Shown here one piece after another: positions 10,044-18,746 of a DNA stretch of 64,000 nt (position 1 is the stretch's first letter; every line of letters begins with the position of its first letter). A program made the translations under genes and the position numbers. Origin of the DNA: Anaeropeptidivorans aminofermentans (GTDB taxonomy: Bacteria > Bacillota > Clostridia > Lachnospirales > UBA5962); the NCBI RefSeq assembly GCF_940670685.1, contig NZ_OW711693.1, positions 1,054,001 to 1,118,000 of the forward strand. Reading direction: 5' to 3'. Below the pieces are notes generated by a model that saw only the letters and a list, made by a program, of their open reading frames with translations, was not told the origin of the DNA and ran no database searches.

Positions 10044-10715
10044 TTAAGATAGATATGCCCGAAAAGCATTGCACTGTTCTACAACAGAGTTCTCCTTGTT
10101 ATAAATGCTTTTCGTTCCCAGAACAAATATATTGGCACCCATTTCCATGGTTTTCTTTGCCACTTCAAACGATACGCCTCCATCTACTGAAATAGGTACG
10201 TGTTCACATCCGGCATCATCCAGCATTTTACGGGCGCGGCTAATCTTGTGCAGTAATTGAGCGTCTAAGTCAATTCTCGGTCCAGTCCCGCCGTTACCCA
10301 GTATAAGCAAAAGAAAATCGAGGGAAGGCAATACTTCCTCTATGGCGGATAGTGATGTGGCATAGTTTAAAGCGGCGCCTGCCTTTGCCCCGGCGTCCTT
10401 TGCCTTTTTTATAAGCCCCATTAGCTCAATTGTGGTTTCCGTATGGAAAGATATATAGTTGCCCTTGCAATAAGGGAGCAAATAATCTATAATACGTTGC
10501 GGTTTATCGATCATTACATGGATATCAACTGGGATATTCGTTATTTTATTAATGGCTGATATTAACATTGGCGGAAGCATTGTTGTTGTTGTGAAAGTAG
10601 TATCCATTACATCAAAATGTATAAGTTCCACTTTTGCCTCTTCCAACAGCCTGATTTCTCTCTCAAGGTTTAATAAATCTGCGCACATAATTGACGGCGC
10701 GAGCATTGGTTTCAC
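10044..10715 (-). CDS. rpe: ribulose-phosphate 3-epimerase family protein, divergent paralog B
   Basis: 223 aa TIM barrel closer to genuine RPE than paralog A: MLAPSIMCADLLNLEREI at the start, His33/Asp35/Asp38 in HFDVMD, His66 in DIHVMI and Asp178 in SVDGGV, the full set of metal and catalytic residues. Still odd: DGxFVPN reads DTTFTTTTMLPP, LNPGTP reads LNYATS, and VNPGFGGQ reads ILGNGGTG. Family members epimerise D-ribulose-5-P/D-xylulose-5-P or D-allulose-6-P/D-fructose-6-P; either fits the neighbourhood. Starts with GTG 10715, eight bases after AAAGGAGG. A palindromic repeat lies between it and the PHI gene. Confidence 0.8.
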   Translation of the reverse strand: MKPMLAPSIMCADLLNLEREIRLLEEAKVELIHFDVMDTTFTTTTMLPPMLISAINKITNIPVDIHVMIDKPQRIIDYLLPYCKGNYISFHTETTIELMGLIKKAKDAGAKAGAALNYATSLSAIEEVLPSLDFLLLILGNGGTGPRIDLDAQLLHKISRARKMLDDAGCEHVPISVDGGVSFEVAKKTMEMGANIFVLGTKSIYNKENSVVEQCNAFRAYLS

Positions 10716-10759
10716 AATCGTATCCTCCTTTATATATATTTATTTGGCTTGAAAACAGT

Positions 10760-10852
10760 CTTTCTATATTTAAGTTTAATAAGTTTTCCTACTATTTATA
10801 GTAAATAGACTTGGCCCTATTTTAAGTTTATTTACTATGTCACAAAAACATG
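10760..10852. repeat. palindromic intergenic element (TAGTAAATA..TATTTACTA type)
   Basis: Contains TATAGTAAATAGACTTGG and, inverted, AAGTTTATTTACTATG, preceded by TTTAAGTTTAATAAGTTTTC. The same arrangement recurs at 30545-30615 and 47550-47612, so this is a dispersed element inserted inside the minus-strand operon, between the PHI and epimerase genes. Confidence 0.6.
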
Positions 10853-10869
10853 GGTTGGCCGCCTCTCCA

Positions 10870-11424
10870 TCATTCCAAATTGGCATGCCGTATGGAGATA
10901 AATTGGTCTATATTCTGATTTTCTCTTACCACGCCCTTTTGAAGGGCCAAGTCAAGAAATAAGCTGTCACAAATTAACAGCATGCATTGCTCAAATGATG
11001 ATCCTTTTGGCTGAATGCTGTCTACGAGGCCAACAGGAATTTCAACAGTACAATCTGACAGTCTGCCAATGGTTGAATCAGGATTAAACGTAATAATTGC
11101 TATATCAGCACCAAGTTTTTTGGCTTTTTGCGCCATAATCGTAAGGGAACCTGTTTCACCCGAACCGGAGCCGAAAATGATTAAATCTCCTTTTTCAGCC
11201 GCCGGAGTGGCTATTTCACCGCATACATAAGCATGAAGCCCCAAATGCATCAGCCGCATACCAAAGCTTCTAATCATTAAGGCGGAGCGGCCGGCACCGG
11301 CAACATATACTTTATTTGCCTTTAATAACATTTCTGCCAGTTTTTCCAAAGACTCAGGTTCAACCTTTTCTATGATATCGCTCAATTCCTTCATTATTTT
11401 TTCGGCTATTTGTATGGCGTCCAT
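10870..11424 (-). CDS. hxlB: 6-phospho-3-hexuloisomerase (PHI), SIS domain
   Basis: Isomerises D-arabino-3-hexulose-6-P to fructose-6-P, the second RuMP-pathway step. 184 aa, a single SIS domain. VYVAGAGRSALMIRSFGMRL near residue 39, followed by MHLGLHAYVCGE, is the PHI-type sugar-phosphate site; GSGSGETGSLT follows, and PKGSSFEQ near 139 carries the acidic residue used as general base in PHI. AGGAGGT is 8 nt before ATG 11424. The HPS gene lies immediately upstream on the same strand, a pairing that strongly supports PHI over other SIS proteins. Confidence 0.92.
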   Translation of the reverse strand: MDAIQIAEKIMKELSDIIEKVEPESLEKLAEMLLKANKVYVAGAGRSALMIRSFGMRLMHLGLHAYVCGEIATPAAEKGDLIIFGSGSGETGSLTIMAQKAKKLGADIAIITFNPDSTIGRLSDCTVEIPVGLVDSIQPKGSSFEQCMLLICDSLFLDLALQKGVVRENQNIDQFISIRHANLE

Positions 11425-11543
11425 TATTTTTTTACCTCCTATACCGCAATTTAAACATTACAATAAAGCCTGCTTTGTCATTTCTTTTCGCATGAATTTA
11501 TAAAGTAAGCATCATATTTTGAATATTCTATTGTCTTCAAAAA

Positions 11544-12173
11544 TTACGCTTTGATAATTTCCTGGAATTTAATTACGGTTTCTCTGGGATTAGAAGAGCC
11601 AGTAATCTTGCTGCCCGCAATGACCACATCAGGGCCAATTTTTTTAATATTCGGCAATGTATCCATTCCAATACCGCCTGCTACAGACACTTTTGTATTT
11701 TTAACCACCTCAACAGCAATGCGCAGTTCGTCAATCGGATTATTTCCTTCGCCCTGAATATCGCTAGCGGTATGTACACCGATGTAATCTGCACCCCACC
11801 CATCCACTTCAATTACCCTGTTCTTAAAATTCGGATGGTTAATCATATCAATTAATACTTTTTTTCCATATTTGCGGGCTGTATCAATAGCACCTTTGAT
11901 AGTAGCGTCAGGTGCGGTGGCAAGCACTGTAACAATATCCGCTCCAGCTTTAATGGCATATTCTGCTTCAAGCATTCCGCCGTCCATAATTTTTGTATCC
12001 GAAAGAATTGTTAATTCAGGATATTTTTTCCTTAGCGCTTGAACGGGTTTCTGCCCTTCAAGAATAATCATGGGCGTACCAATTTCAACAATATCCACCA
12101 AATCATGTACTTTGCTAACCAATTCCAGCATTTCCTCTGTATTGCATAAATCTATGGCTAATTGTAATTGCAT
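11544..12173 (-). CDS. hxlA: 3-hexulose-6-phosphate synthase (HPS), OMP-decarboxylase superfamily
   Basis: Aldol condensation of ribulose-5-P with formaldehyde, or the reverse. 209 aa. Metal and catalytic residues are visible: Asp8 in LAIDL, Glu30 in VEIGTP, and the Asp59-Lys61-Asp64 motif in DTKIMDGG. IDMINHP, YIGVHTASDIQGEG and SVAGGIGMDTLP favour HPS over the homologous 3-keto-L-gulonate-6-P decarboxylase (UlaD), although UlaD is what an ascorbate-type PTS usually travels with. AGGAGG precedes ATG 12173. The adjacent PHI gene supports HPS; UlaD-like activity remains the main alternative. Confidence 0.87.
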   Translation of the reverse strand: MQLQLAIDLCNTEEMLELVSKVHDLVDIVEIGTPMIILEGQKPVQALRKKYPELTILSDTKIMDGGMLEAEYAIKAGADIVTVLATAPDATIKGAIDTARKYGKKVLIDMINHPNFKNRVIEVDGWGADYIGVHTASDIQGEGNNPIDELRIAVEVVKNTKVSVAGGIGMDTLPNIKKIGPDVVIAGSKITGSSNPRETVIKFQEIIKA

Positions 12174-12206
12174 TACATCAAATCCTCCTAATGGTTATTT
12201 AATTCA

Positions 12207-13022
12207 TTATTTAAGCAGTAAAGCATCTATTTGCAATTCATACTTTTCTGGGTTTGACAGATAATCAAAACGTTCCGGTTCATTTATAAAGGCTGTATAT
12301 AGAGGGGTGTCAAATGAGATACCCATATCCTTATTCTCCTGTGCCTTTGCAATTTTTAGCTGGGGCAGATTTCTGTATCGGGCATTGGGTACGAATACTA
12401 CATGCCCATTTATTTTTAATACATAATATCCAAATCCATGTTTTTTCTGGATAGGTTCATAAAACAGTGGGCTAGGGGCGGCTAAATTGCCGAAAGCCAT
12501 TGGACCTTCTCCAATATTGATAGCACAATGGGCATAGTAAGGCGGTACTATTAACTTTTCCCCAGGCTCTAAAAAAACCGCCAACATTTCATCTACTGCC
12601 AATTCTTCATCTATGTGAAAGTTGGTGGATTTTTGCAACAGAAAAACCGCTTTCCCCGTTAATATTTCATAAGCTTCCGGATAAGGCAACGTATGACCCT
12701 CTGTAATGCCGTGGTAATGTCCTGAATTTTTACGGCATTCTCCTCCAGTGGCGTCATTTGTAACCGGCATTAGCACCGTAATGCCGTTAGCATAGTCCCT
12801 GCTTTTAAAAAGCGTCTTATGTTCCTCTTTATAGATACCTGGGCAAAAGCTGTAACTTAATTCATCCTTTCCCAAGGCGGCATCAGGTTTATATAAAAGG
12901 CCAATGACCTGTTGCAGATATTTTGAGCTTCTGTCTTCCGGTTCAATGCCTTCTCCAAATTTAAGTCTATAGTCTGCCCCTTCAAGTGAAACTGGCAATC
13001 CAAATGTTTTTGTTAAGTCCAT
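12207..13022 (-). CDS. cupin-type glucose-6-phosphate isomerase
   Basis: Metal-dependent phosphoglucose isomerase of the cupin family first known from archaea, non-homologous to the classical enzyme at 1137-2795. About 271 aa. The cupin metal motif is readable: SGHYHGITEGHTLPYPEAYE (His, His and Glu) followed by PPYYAHCAINIG (His), with the family-typical LTGKAVFLLQ between. Start chosen at ATG 13022, five bases after GGAGG; a TTG at 13034 reads through that ribosome site. In this operon it would move fructose-6-P made by PHI to glucose-6-P, or act on a related hexose-6-P. Confidence 0.85.
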   Translation of the reverse strand: MDLTKTFGLPVSLEGADYRLKFGEGIEPEDRSSKYLQQVIGLLYKPDAALGKDELSYSFCPGIYKEEHKTLFKSRDYANGITVLMPVTNDATGGECRKNSGHYHGITEGHTLPYPEAYEILTGKAVFLLQKSTNFHIDEELAVDEMLAVFLEPGEKLIVPPYYAHCAINIGEGPMAFGNLAAPSPLFYEPIQKKHGFGYYVLKINGHVVFVPNARYRNLPQLKIAKAQENKDMGISFDTPLYTAFINEPERFDYLSNPEKYELQIDALLLK

Positions 13023-13040
13023 AATTGCCTCCAATTAAAA

Positions 13041-13475
13041 TTAAATGAATAAATTATACATATCTCGGCATGTTTTAGCGGCATAAACCTGCTCCATGCG
13101 TTCTTGACTGCTCAATACTTCACTTAAACTTCCCAAAGCATCCAGATGACTGGAAGAATCTGTTGCTGCAAGGCCAATTAACAGCTTTGTCGGTATTGTC
13201 TTTCCTTGAAACAGAACAGGTTTTTTAAGGAGTGTTATTGACATTTTCATATGACAAACCCCATCTTCAGGGCGTGCGTGGAGCAATGCCACCTCAGGCA
13301 ACAACATGTAATAGGCCCCGTGCTGTTCTGTAAGACGTATAACGGTATCAATGTAGTGCTGTGTAATACTGCCTGAGTCCAACAGCGGTTTTAAACTTAC
13401 ATAGACGCCCTCTTTCCAGTCATTAACGGATTCTATGATTTGAATGTTTTCAATTTGCAACAGTTCACTTATCAT
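13041..13475 (-). CDS. ulaC: PTS EIIA component, mannitol/fructose/ascorbate class (UlaC-like)
   Basis: Phosphocarrier accepting phosphate from HPr on His66 (in VALLHARPEDGV) and passing it to the EIIB encoded at 13643-13927. About 144 aa, one PTS EIIA type-2 domain. ATG 13475 has GGAG nine bases upstream; longer in-frame starts to 13535 lack a ribosome site. Its place with EIIB and UlaA-like EIIC makes a complete permease. Confidence 0.88.
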   Translation of the reverse strand: MISELLQIENIQIIESVNDWKEGVYVSLKPLLDSGSITQHYIDTVIRLTEQHGAYYMLLPEVALLHARPEDGVCHMKMSITLLKKPVLFQGKTIPTKLLIGLAATDSSSHLDALGSLSEVLSSQERMEQVYAAKTCRDMYNLFI

Positions 13476-13642
13476 TAAAGCCACTCCAATATTGATTTGA
13501 TGTCGGTCCATTCGTAAGTGAACCGAAATAAACATAAATTAAATACTAATTTATTGCAGTCATGGAACAGGCCTAAAACCGATATCATGGATACCGGCTT
13601 TAGGCCATTATCCAATAAATATTTAAATTGTGCTAATATAAA

Positions 13643-13927
13643 CTAATTTTTTTGTTCAAAATATGCTTTAAGTTTACTTCTAATCTCATCTATAGACATC
13701 AGATTTTCAAGGGGAATCGTTTCACCATATGCCTTACAGGATTCCTCCATATCCGACGAGCAAACAAATAAATCCGCAATACCAGGGGATACATCATTAA
13801 TTCCGCTGTGGGTAACCTCAATATCTCCAAGACCCAATTGCTCCAATACCTTTTTTACATTCATTTCAACCATAAAAGATGAACCAAGGCCAGACATACA
13901 GCAACATAGTATTTTTTTAACAGACAT
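13643..13927 (-). CDS. ulaB: PTS EIIB component, lactose/ascorbate class (UlaB-like)
   Basis: Small (94 aa) phosphocarrier. The phosphorylation loop CCCMSGLGSSF lies at residues 8-18, with Cys10 the likely phosphocysteine. ATG 13927 follows AGGAGGATTAAT closely. It sits 10 bp after the EIIC gene. An upstream in-frame extension to 14011 would overlap EIIC and lacks a ribosome site, so it was not used. Confidence 0.92.
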   Translation of the reverse strand: MSVKKILCCCMSGLGSSFMVEMNVKKVLEQLGLGDIEVTHSGINDVSPGIADLFVCSSDMEESCKAYGETIPLENLMSIDEIRSKLKAYFEQKN

Positions 13928-13937
13928 ATTAATCCTC

Positions 13938-15308
13938 CTAAACTGTTTGGGAAGGTTTCCTAAATCTTGCCGTAATAAGCGGCAACAGAAACAGAACAAT
14001 AATAACGCCAAATATTACCTGACCATTTATGTACCTGGACAGCAAGCCAAAGAAAATACCTACAACGCCGGTATCGCCGCCGCCAAATGTTGTGTTTTCC
14101 ATCATAACATTCCCTATGGAAATCAGGAAAGACGGAATAAACTGCGCAATTATCATTGCGATAAATGAACCGATTACAACACCTCGCACACCGCCTTCTT
14201 TGTTGCATAAAGCTCCAAATGTCGCGCCAAAAAAGAATGAGGTAAACAACGTAGGAATAATAACAGGTAAATCTACCCCCGAACCAACTAATGCCAGCTG
14301 GATAAAGAAGGCCACAAGTCCCGCAACAGTTGAAACCAGAAACCCAAGAAGCACAGAATTGGGCTGGTATGGATACAAAACAGGAATATCAAGACAAGCT
14401 CTTGCATCTGGAATCAGCTTATCGGCGATGCCTTTAAAAGCCGGCAATAAGTCTGCCAAAACCATACGGACACCAGCCTGAATTACATAAACCCCAGCCG
14501 CGAAATTCATGGAACTGATAATAATAGAGATAAACCAATTGCTTTCACCATAAACTTCTTTGATAACTTCCGGCATCGCTATATTGACAACAAGGCAAAC
14601 TACAAAATAAACAATTAACATTGCCAGCGATAAGGAAACCGTTAAATCCCGAAGGAAGTTTAAACTTTTTGGAATATTTAAATCTTCTGCTGATTTTTCC
14701 TTATTGCCCACTACTTTTGCTATGGCGGCGGCAACCCAGTAAAAAACTGTACCGGTATGGGCTACACCAACATCATTATTGCCTATAACTTTTGCAACAG
14801 ATTTTTGAATCATACTTGGCGCAACCGTCATATATAAACCTACGAACATACCGCCGCCGACAACGACCTGCCAGTAAGGCAATCCAGCCCAGTTTAAAGC
14901 GATTGCCATAACCGTTGAAATCCACATGGCCTCATGGCCAGTTAAATAAATATTCTTGAAATTTGAGAATCGAGCTAAAAATAAATTCAATATCCAACCA
15001 ATCGCAAGTATTGCCGCCATCTGTGTGCCATACTGAGTTACAGATACCGCAAACATTACTTCATTAATCGGTACAATGCCTGTAACATTAAAAGCAGCAG
15101 CCAGTAAATCATTCAGCGGCGTCAAGCCGCCTATGACAACACCTGCACCTGCACCGATTAGCAAAAAACCTACAATTGTTTTTACAGTGCCCTTAATAAT
15201 GTCAGATACCGGTTTTTTCTGAATCGCCAGTCCAATAAAAGCCATTAACCCTACCATCAAAGAGCCTTGCTGAAGGAATTGTTCCAAAAAACCCAAAATC
15301 ATGTTCAT
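13938..15308 (-). CDS. ulaA: PTS EIIC component of the ascorbate (UlaA/SgaT) family
   Basis: Membrane permease of 456 aa with about ten or more hydrophobic segments. Family hallmarks are IIKGTVKTIVGFLLIGAGAG near residue 38, YLTGHEAMW near 121 and VIQAGVRMVLADLLPAFKGI near 275, all matching the UlaA fold. The substrate is not necessarily ascorbate: the catabolic genes downstream (HPS, PHI, epimerases, cupin isomerase) differ from the ula set, so another sugar or sugar acid is plausible. A ribosome site GAAAGGGGAA precedes ATG 15308. Confidence 0.92.
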   Translation of the reverse strand: MNMILGFLEQFLQQGSLMVGLMAFIGLAIQKKPVSDIIKGTVKTIVGFLLIGAGAGVVIGGLTPLNDLLAAAFNVTGIVPINEVMFAVSVTQYGTQMAAILAIGWILNLFLARFSNFKNIYLTGHEAMWISTVMAIALNWAGLPYWQVVVGGGMFVGLYMTVAPSMIQKSVAKVIGNNDVGVAHTGTVFYWVAAAIAKVVGNKEKSAEDLNIPKSLNFLRDLTVSLSLAMLIVYFVVCLVVNIAMPEVIKEVYGESNWFISIIISSMNFAAGVYVIQAGVRMVLADLLPAFKGIADKLIPDARACLDIPVLYPYQPNSVLLGFLVSTVAGLVAFFIQLALVGSGVDLPVIIPTLFTSFFFGATFGALCNKEGGVRGVVIGSFIAMIIAQFIPSFLISIGNVMMENTTFGGGDTGVVGIFFGLLSRYINGQVIFGVIIVLFLLPLITARFRKPSQTV

Positions 15309-15499
15309 TCAAAATTCCCCTTTCTCAAACAAATGATAAACATATACGCCTTCTCCTTTTAGCTTTTGACATATATGACGGTTACAACAATATCTTACCA
15401 TCTACCTATGAGGAATAATACATAATTATCTGCTATTATTTGCACATATTTCGTGAAATAAATTGTACTTATTGGAAATTATAATTATATATATTTGTT
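15309..15499 (-). other. gap between regulator and PTS genes, AT-rich
   Basis: 190 bp between the PRD regulator and EIIC, strongly AT-rich. I see no clear terminator or RAT/hairpin pair typical of BglG antitermination. The operon promoter may lie here, as expected if the PRD protein is a DNA-binding activator (LicR/MtlR type) rather than an RNA-binding antiterminator. Confidence 0.4.
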
Positions 15500-17551
15500 T
15501 TAATTGGGGAATTTATGATTTTTAAAAAATTCTCTGACTATATCAACGGCATTAAATGAATTCGAGCGTAACAGCTTATCCAATATATGAGGATTTTCAT
15601 ACAGATGCACTATCTCCCTCAGTAAATAAAGATGGTCATTTTGATTTGGCGTAGCCAATACAAAGAGAAACTGTATATTGAATCTTCCAAAATCAAGGCC
15701 ATTAGGAAATATTGTGCAGGTTAACGCAAGTCTCCGTACCCCATCCGCTGGATTGGCATGGGCAATGGCCATCCTCTCATTAACAACGATATAAGGTCCA
15801 TGCTGCTCCACCAAATTAATCATTTTTGTCACATAGCCATTCGTTATGTACTTTTCATCTACTAATATACTGGAAGCATTGTATATAGCCTTCCGCCAGT
15901 CCATACCTGCCGTTTCATCGAAACGAATACCGAAGGTCTCGAACATTTCCACAATGCCTGCTACTTTATTTTCTTCAATATGTAAAAGTGACTCTCCCAT
16001 ATTCATCATTTCATAGAGTTCATTGCGTATTTTAACCAAAGTTTCCTGATTCACATGTTTTCCAATAACTGATAATATCTTATTGTACTGTCTCTGATTG
16101 ACTCTATACGCAAAAGGAGAGGTCATCAGGAAAGAAGCAATTTGGGACCTGTCTTCCGGTGTTAATATGGGATTTACCAGTATAACCGGATGGCGGCTCT
16201 CAAATTTTACTGTTGCAATTACAAAGTCAACATTATCATAATTATCAATTTGTTCTATCGGTACTGCCGCCAGAATTCGTATTTGCTCAAAATAAGTATC
16301 AATCTCATTTTGCAAAAGTGCCGATGTGGTTTTTCCGTTGGGGCAGACAATCAAAGCATTAAACCGTTTTTGCTGTAATACTCCTTTATTCAGGGAGGAA
16401 CCGAAATGCATACTCAGATAAGCGATTTCCTCTTCAAAAAGCGGGAATGGGAATTGTTCTTGATGATATTTACAACAATAAGCCGTAATTTTAAATAAAT
16501 CCTGATAGTTCTCTTTAATCTCTTCTGCCAGCGGATTTATGAAGGATGCGGAATAAGAATAAATATATAAAGACAGTTTTAAATGCAGATAAATGGAATT
16601 TACCAAATTTTCCTTTTCATTGAATTGTATACAAGCAATTCTCTCAAAAGTGTTTACCAGCTCCCTGGACAAGGTCAATGTTTTTATATCCTGCTGTTTG
16701 CTAATAAGTTCCGTATCCTGAAGAAAATCCCTGTTTTCCCGAAAACCTAACAAATGTATCGTCAAATACAACATTTGATGCTCTTTTAATTCTGTAAAAT
16801 TGTCTTTTATCAGCTTGAACTCTTTAGAAGCATACAGGGTTTTTAAATCCATTACATTAAAATCATAGCTATCTTCCTCATTATGGACCAACACATATAT
16901 CAGGCAGGCCATAGCTATTTGACGCTCTTCAGTAATTATAATTCCAAGCTGCTTTAATACTATCTTAAGCCTATTCCATATATGCTCAAGTATATCTATT
17001 TTGTATAGGGGCAAGTTTCTGTAATTAATGCACTTAAGCAGCAATGAAGTATAATGCAATAACACTGACCGCTTTCGAAATTCCTCTCCCTGAACAGAAT
17101 AACCTGCCTTTTTGCTGAATAAAAAGCTAAGTCCGGATTTTTCCAATACCTGTTTAACCTCAGCTAAATCATTTATAATTGTATTCCGCGACATTCCGAG
17201 CAAATCGGTTAATGTAGTTAAATAAATAGGCTCTCGGGGATAAATAACACAGCATATAAGATAGTAATTGCGTACTTTAGAATCCAAAACAACGTTTACA
17301 GGCCCCATTTTCCCCAGTAATTTTTCTTTCTGAGCTTCTGGAATAAAATAGCCGTTTTTATCGGTTTGTAATGGTCTGAGTTTCATTGATAATAGATATT
17401 CATCAATATTATTTATTGCATAGTAAACAGAACGACGGGAAATTTTAAGTTGCTTCTCCATTTTGGATACAGAAGCGTGGCTTTGGTTTGTAAATAGAAA
17501 ATCCATTACTTGACGGGCATTTTTTGATAGTTTAACTTTATTTTGAGGCAT
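15500..17551 (-). CDS. PRD-domain transcriptional activator with EIIB- and EIIA-like domains (MtlR/LicR type)
   Basis: 683 aa multidomain PTS-controlled regulator. In order: N-terminal winged helix (SVSKMEKQLKISRRSVYYAI) and a second HTH-like segment (GMSRNTIINDLAEVK), two PRD domains (about 170-390), an EIIB-like domain with Cys in IVCPNGKTT near residue 402, and a C-terminal EIIA-like domain with His in MAIAHANPADGV near 598. Phosphorylation by HPr and the cognate EII proteins would tune activity to substrate import. ATG 17551 has GAAGGG about 9 nt upstream; the in-frame ATG at 17560 touches that site. Its gene heads the PTS/HPS-PHI operon. Confidence 0.9.
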   Translation of the reverse strand: MPQNKVKLSKNARQVMDFLFTNQSHASVSKMEKQLKISRRSVYYAINNIDEYLLSMKLRPLQTDKNGYFIPEAQKEKLLGKMGPVNVVLDSKVRNYYLICCVIYPREPIYLTTLTDLLGMSRNTIINDLAEVKQVLEKSGLSFLFSKKAGYSVQGEEFRKRSVLLHYTSLLLKCINYRNLPLYKIDILEHIWNRLKIVLKQLGIIITEERQIAMACLIYVLVHNEEDSYDFNVMDLKTLYASKEFKLIKDNFTELKEHQMLYLTIHLLGFRENRDFLQDTELISKQQDIKTLTLSRELVNTFERIACIQFNEKENLVNSIYLHLKLSLYIYSYSASFINPLAEEIKENYQDLFKITAYCCKYHQEQFPFPLFEEEIAYLSMHFGSSLNKGVLQQKRFNALIVCPNGKTTSALLQNEIDTYFEQIRILAAVPIEQIDNYDNVDFVIATVKFESRHPVILVNPILTPEDRSQIASFLMTSPFAYRVNQRQYNKILSVIGKHVNQETLVKIRNELYEMMNMGESLLHIEENKVAGIVEMFETFGIRFDETAGMDWRKAIYNASSILVDEKYITNGYVTKMINLVEQHGPYIVVNERMAIAHANPADGVRRLALTCTIFPNGLDFGRFNIQFLFVLATPNQNDHLYLLREIVHLYENPHILDKLLRSNSFNAVDIVREFFKNHKFPN

Positions 17552-17649
17552 GTAAACCATCCCTTCTTACATAGCTTTATCAGATACAATCCAGCATGAA
17601 AAAAGACGGGTCTTACAGAAGAAACAGACTAAAAATGTTATTTAAAATA

Positions 17650-17678
17650 AGTATAGCATTACAATAATCCGAAGTCAA
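17650..17678 (-). promoter_or_regulatory. sigma-A-type promoter for the PRD regulator gene
   Basis: On the minus strand TTGACT (17673-17678) is followed after exactly 17 bases by TATACT (17650-17655). It lies about 100 bp upstream of ATG 17551 and diverges from the DeoR promoter. Confidence 0.65.
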
Positions 17679-17726
17679 AGCAAAGGCAGTTATTCTATCG
17701 GTTTATCGCAACTTATACCAATCACT

Positions 17727-17755
17727 TTGACGTTTTGGCTTTCATATGTTATTTT
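17727..17755 (+). promoter_or_regulatory. sigma-A-type promoter for the deoR-family gene
   Basis: TTGACG (17727-17732), 17-base spacer, TATTTT (17750-17755), 32 bp before ATG 17787. The two -35 boxes of the divergent genes are about 50 bp apart, so regulators could act on both. Confidence 0.55.
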
Positions 17756-17786
17756 AGTATTAAGAGTAAATTAAGGAAGGTATTGT

Positions 17787-18551
17787 ATGAAATCAAAATC
17801 CATAACCGCTGAAAGAAGAAATAAACTTGCACAAATTATTGTGAGTGAAGGCAGTGCTAAAGTAAGTGATATTGCAAAACACTTTCATGTCACAACAGAA
17901 ACCATACGGAAAGATCTGATATTTTTAGAAGAGCAAGGTATTGTCAAAAAAAGTCATGGCGGTGCCGTATCTGCCAGCTCTTTTTTAGAGCGCCCGATAT
18001 CAATTAAAGAAAGTGAAAATATAGAGCCGAAAGCACAGATTGCAATCAAGGCTTTGGAATTGATACCAGATAACGCAATAATTATGATGGATGGCGGCAG
18101 TACCACATTTCATATAGCAAAACTGCTGACTTTAAAAGAAAATATTACTGTTATCACAAATTCATTGATTATTGCCCAGGTACTGGCAAACACATCGAAT
18201 AATATTTTATGCCTTGGCGGTAAATTGCGTGGTTCCAGCAGGGCGGTTACAGGCGCCTGGGCTACAGATATTATAAAGACGCTTACGGTTGACCTGGCCT
18301 TTATCGGCACCGATAGCCTTGATGATAAAGGCCCCAGCACACTTTCGTACGAGGAAGCCCAGGTTAAACAGGCCATGCTCGAACATAGCAATAAAACCAT
18401 TGTCGTATCCGACAGCAGTAAGCTTAAACGACAGGGGTTATTCCATTGCGGCAAATGGTCTGACATTGACTATCTTATTACCGATAGTGGAATTAATCTA
18501 TCAGAGATTGATTTTATAACTAGTAAAACTACCGTTTTGATAGGAGAATAA
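17787..18551 (+). CDS. DeoR-family transcriptional repressor
   Basis: 254 aa, typical DeoR length. The N-terminal HTH reads SAKVSDIAKHFHVTTETIRK followed by DLIFLEEQG, and the C-terminal sugar-phosphate sensor domain shows MMDGGSTTFHIAKLL, VITNSLIIAQ and IVVSDSSKL. AAGGAAGG precedes ATG 17787. Members repress sugar catabolic operons and are released by a phosphorylated intermediate; the divergent position suggests control of the PTS/HPS-PHI cluster next door. The operator is not identified. Confidence 0.9.
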   Translation: MKSKSITAERRNKLAQIIVSEGSAKVSDIAKHFHVTTETIRKDLIFLEEQGIVKKSHGGAVSASSFLERPISIKESENIEPKAQIAIKALELIPDNAIIMMDGGSTTFHIAKLLTLKENITVITNSLIIAQVLANTSNNILCLGGKLRGSSRAVTGAWATDIIKTLTVDLAFIGTDSLDDKGPSTLSYEEAQVKQAMLEHSNKTIVVSDSSKLKRQGLFHCGKWSDIDYLITDSGINLSEIDFITSKTTVLIGE

Positions 18552-18584
18552 TTTCGTTATTTTATCTATAAATCCTTTAATAAC

Positions 18585-18746
18585 ATGAGAAGAAAAGACC
18601 TGATTCACATAAAAAATGATATAAGAATTTCTCCGGCAGCAATAATTGCCTATTACCCAAAAACCTATAAGCGGAAATATACATTAGTACTGGAAAATTT
18701 TGAAAATACAGGCGATTGGTATTTATTTAATATTTATTGGGATTAA
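18585..18746 (+). CDS. short open frame, doubtful gene
   Basis: 53 codons, starting MRRKDLIHIKNDIRISPAA. No ribosome site is visible and I recognise no family. It could be a fragment of a larger decayed gene. Confidence 0.2.
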   Translation: MRRKDLIHIKNDIRISPAAIIAYYPKTYKRKYTLVLENFENTGDWYLFNIYWD

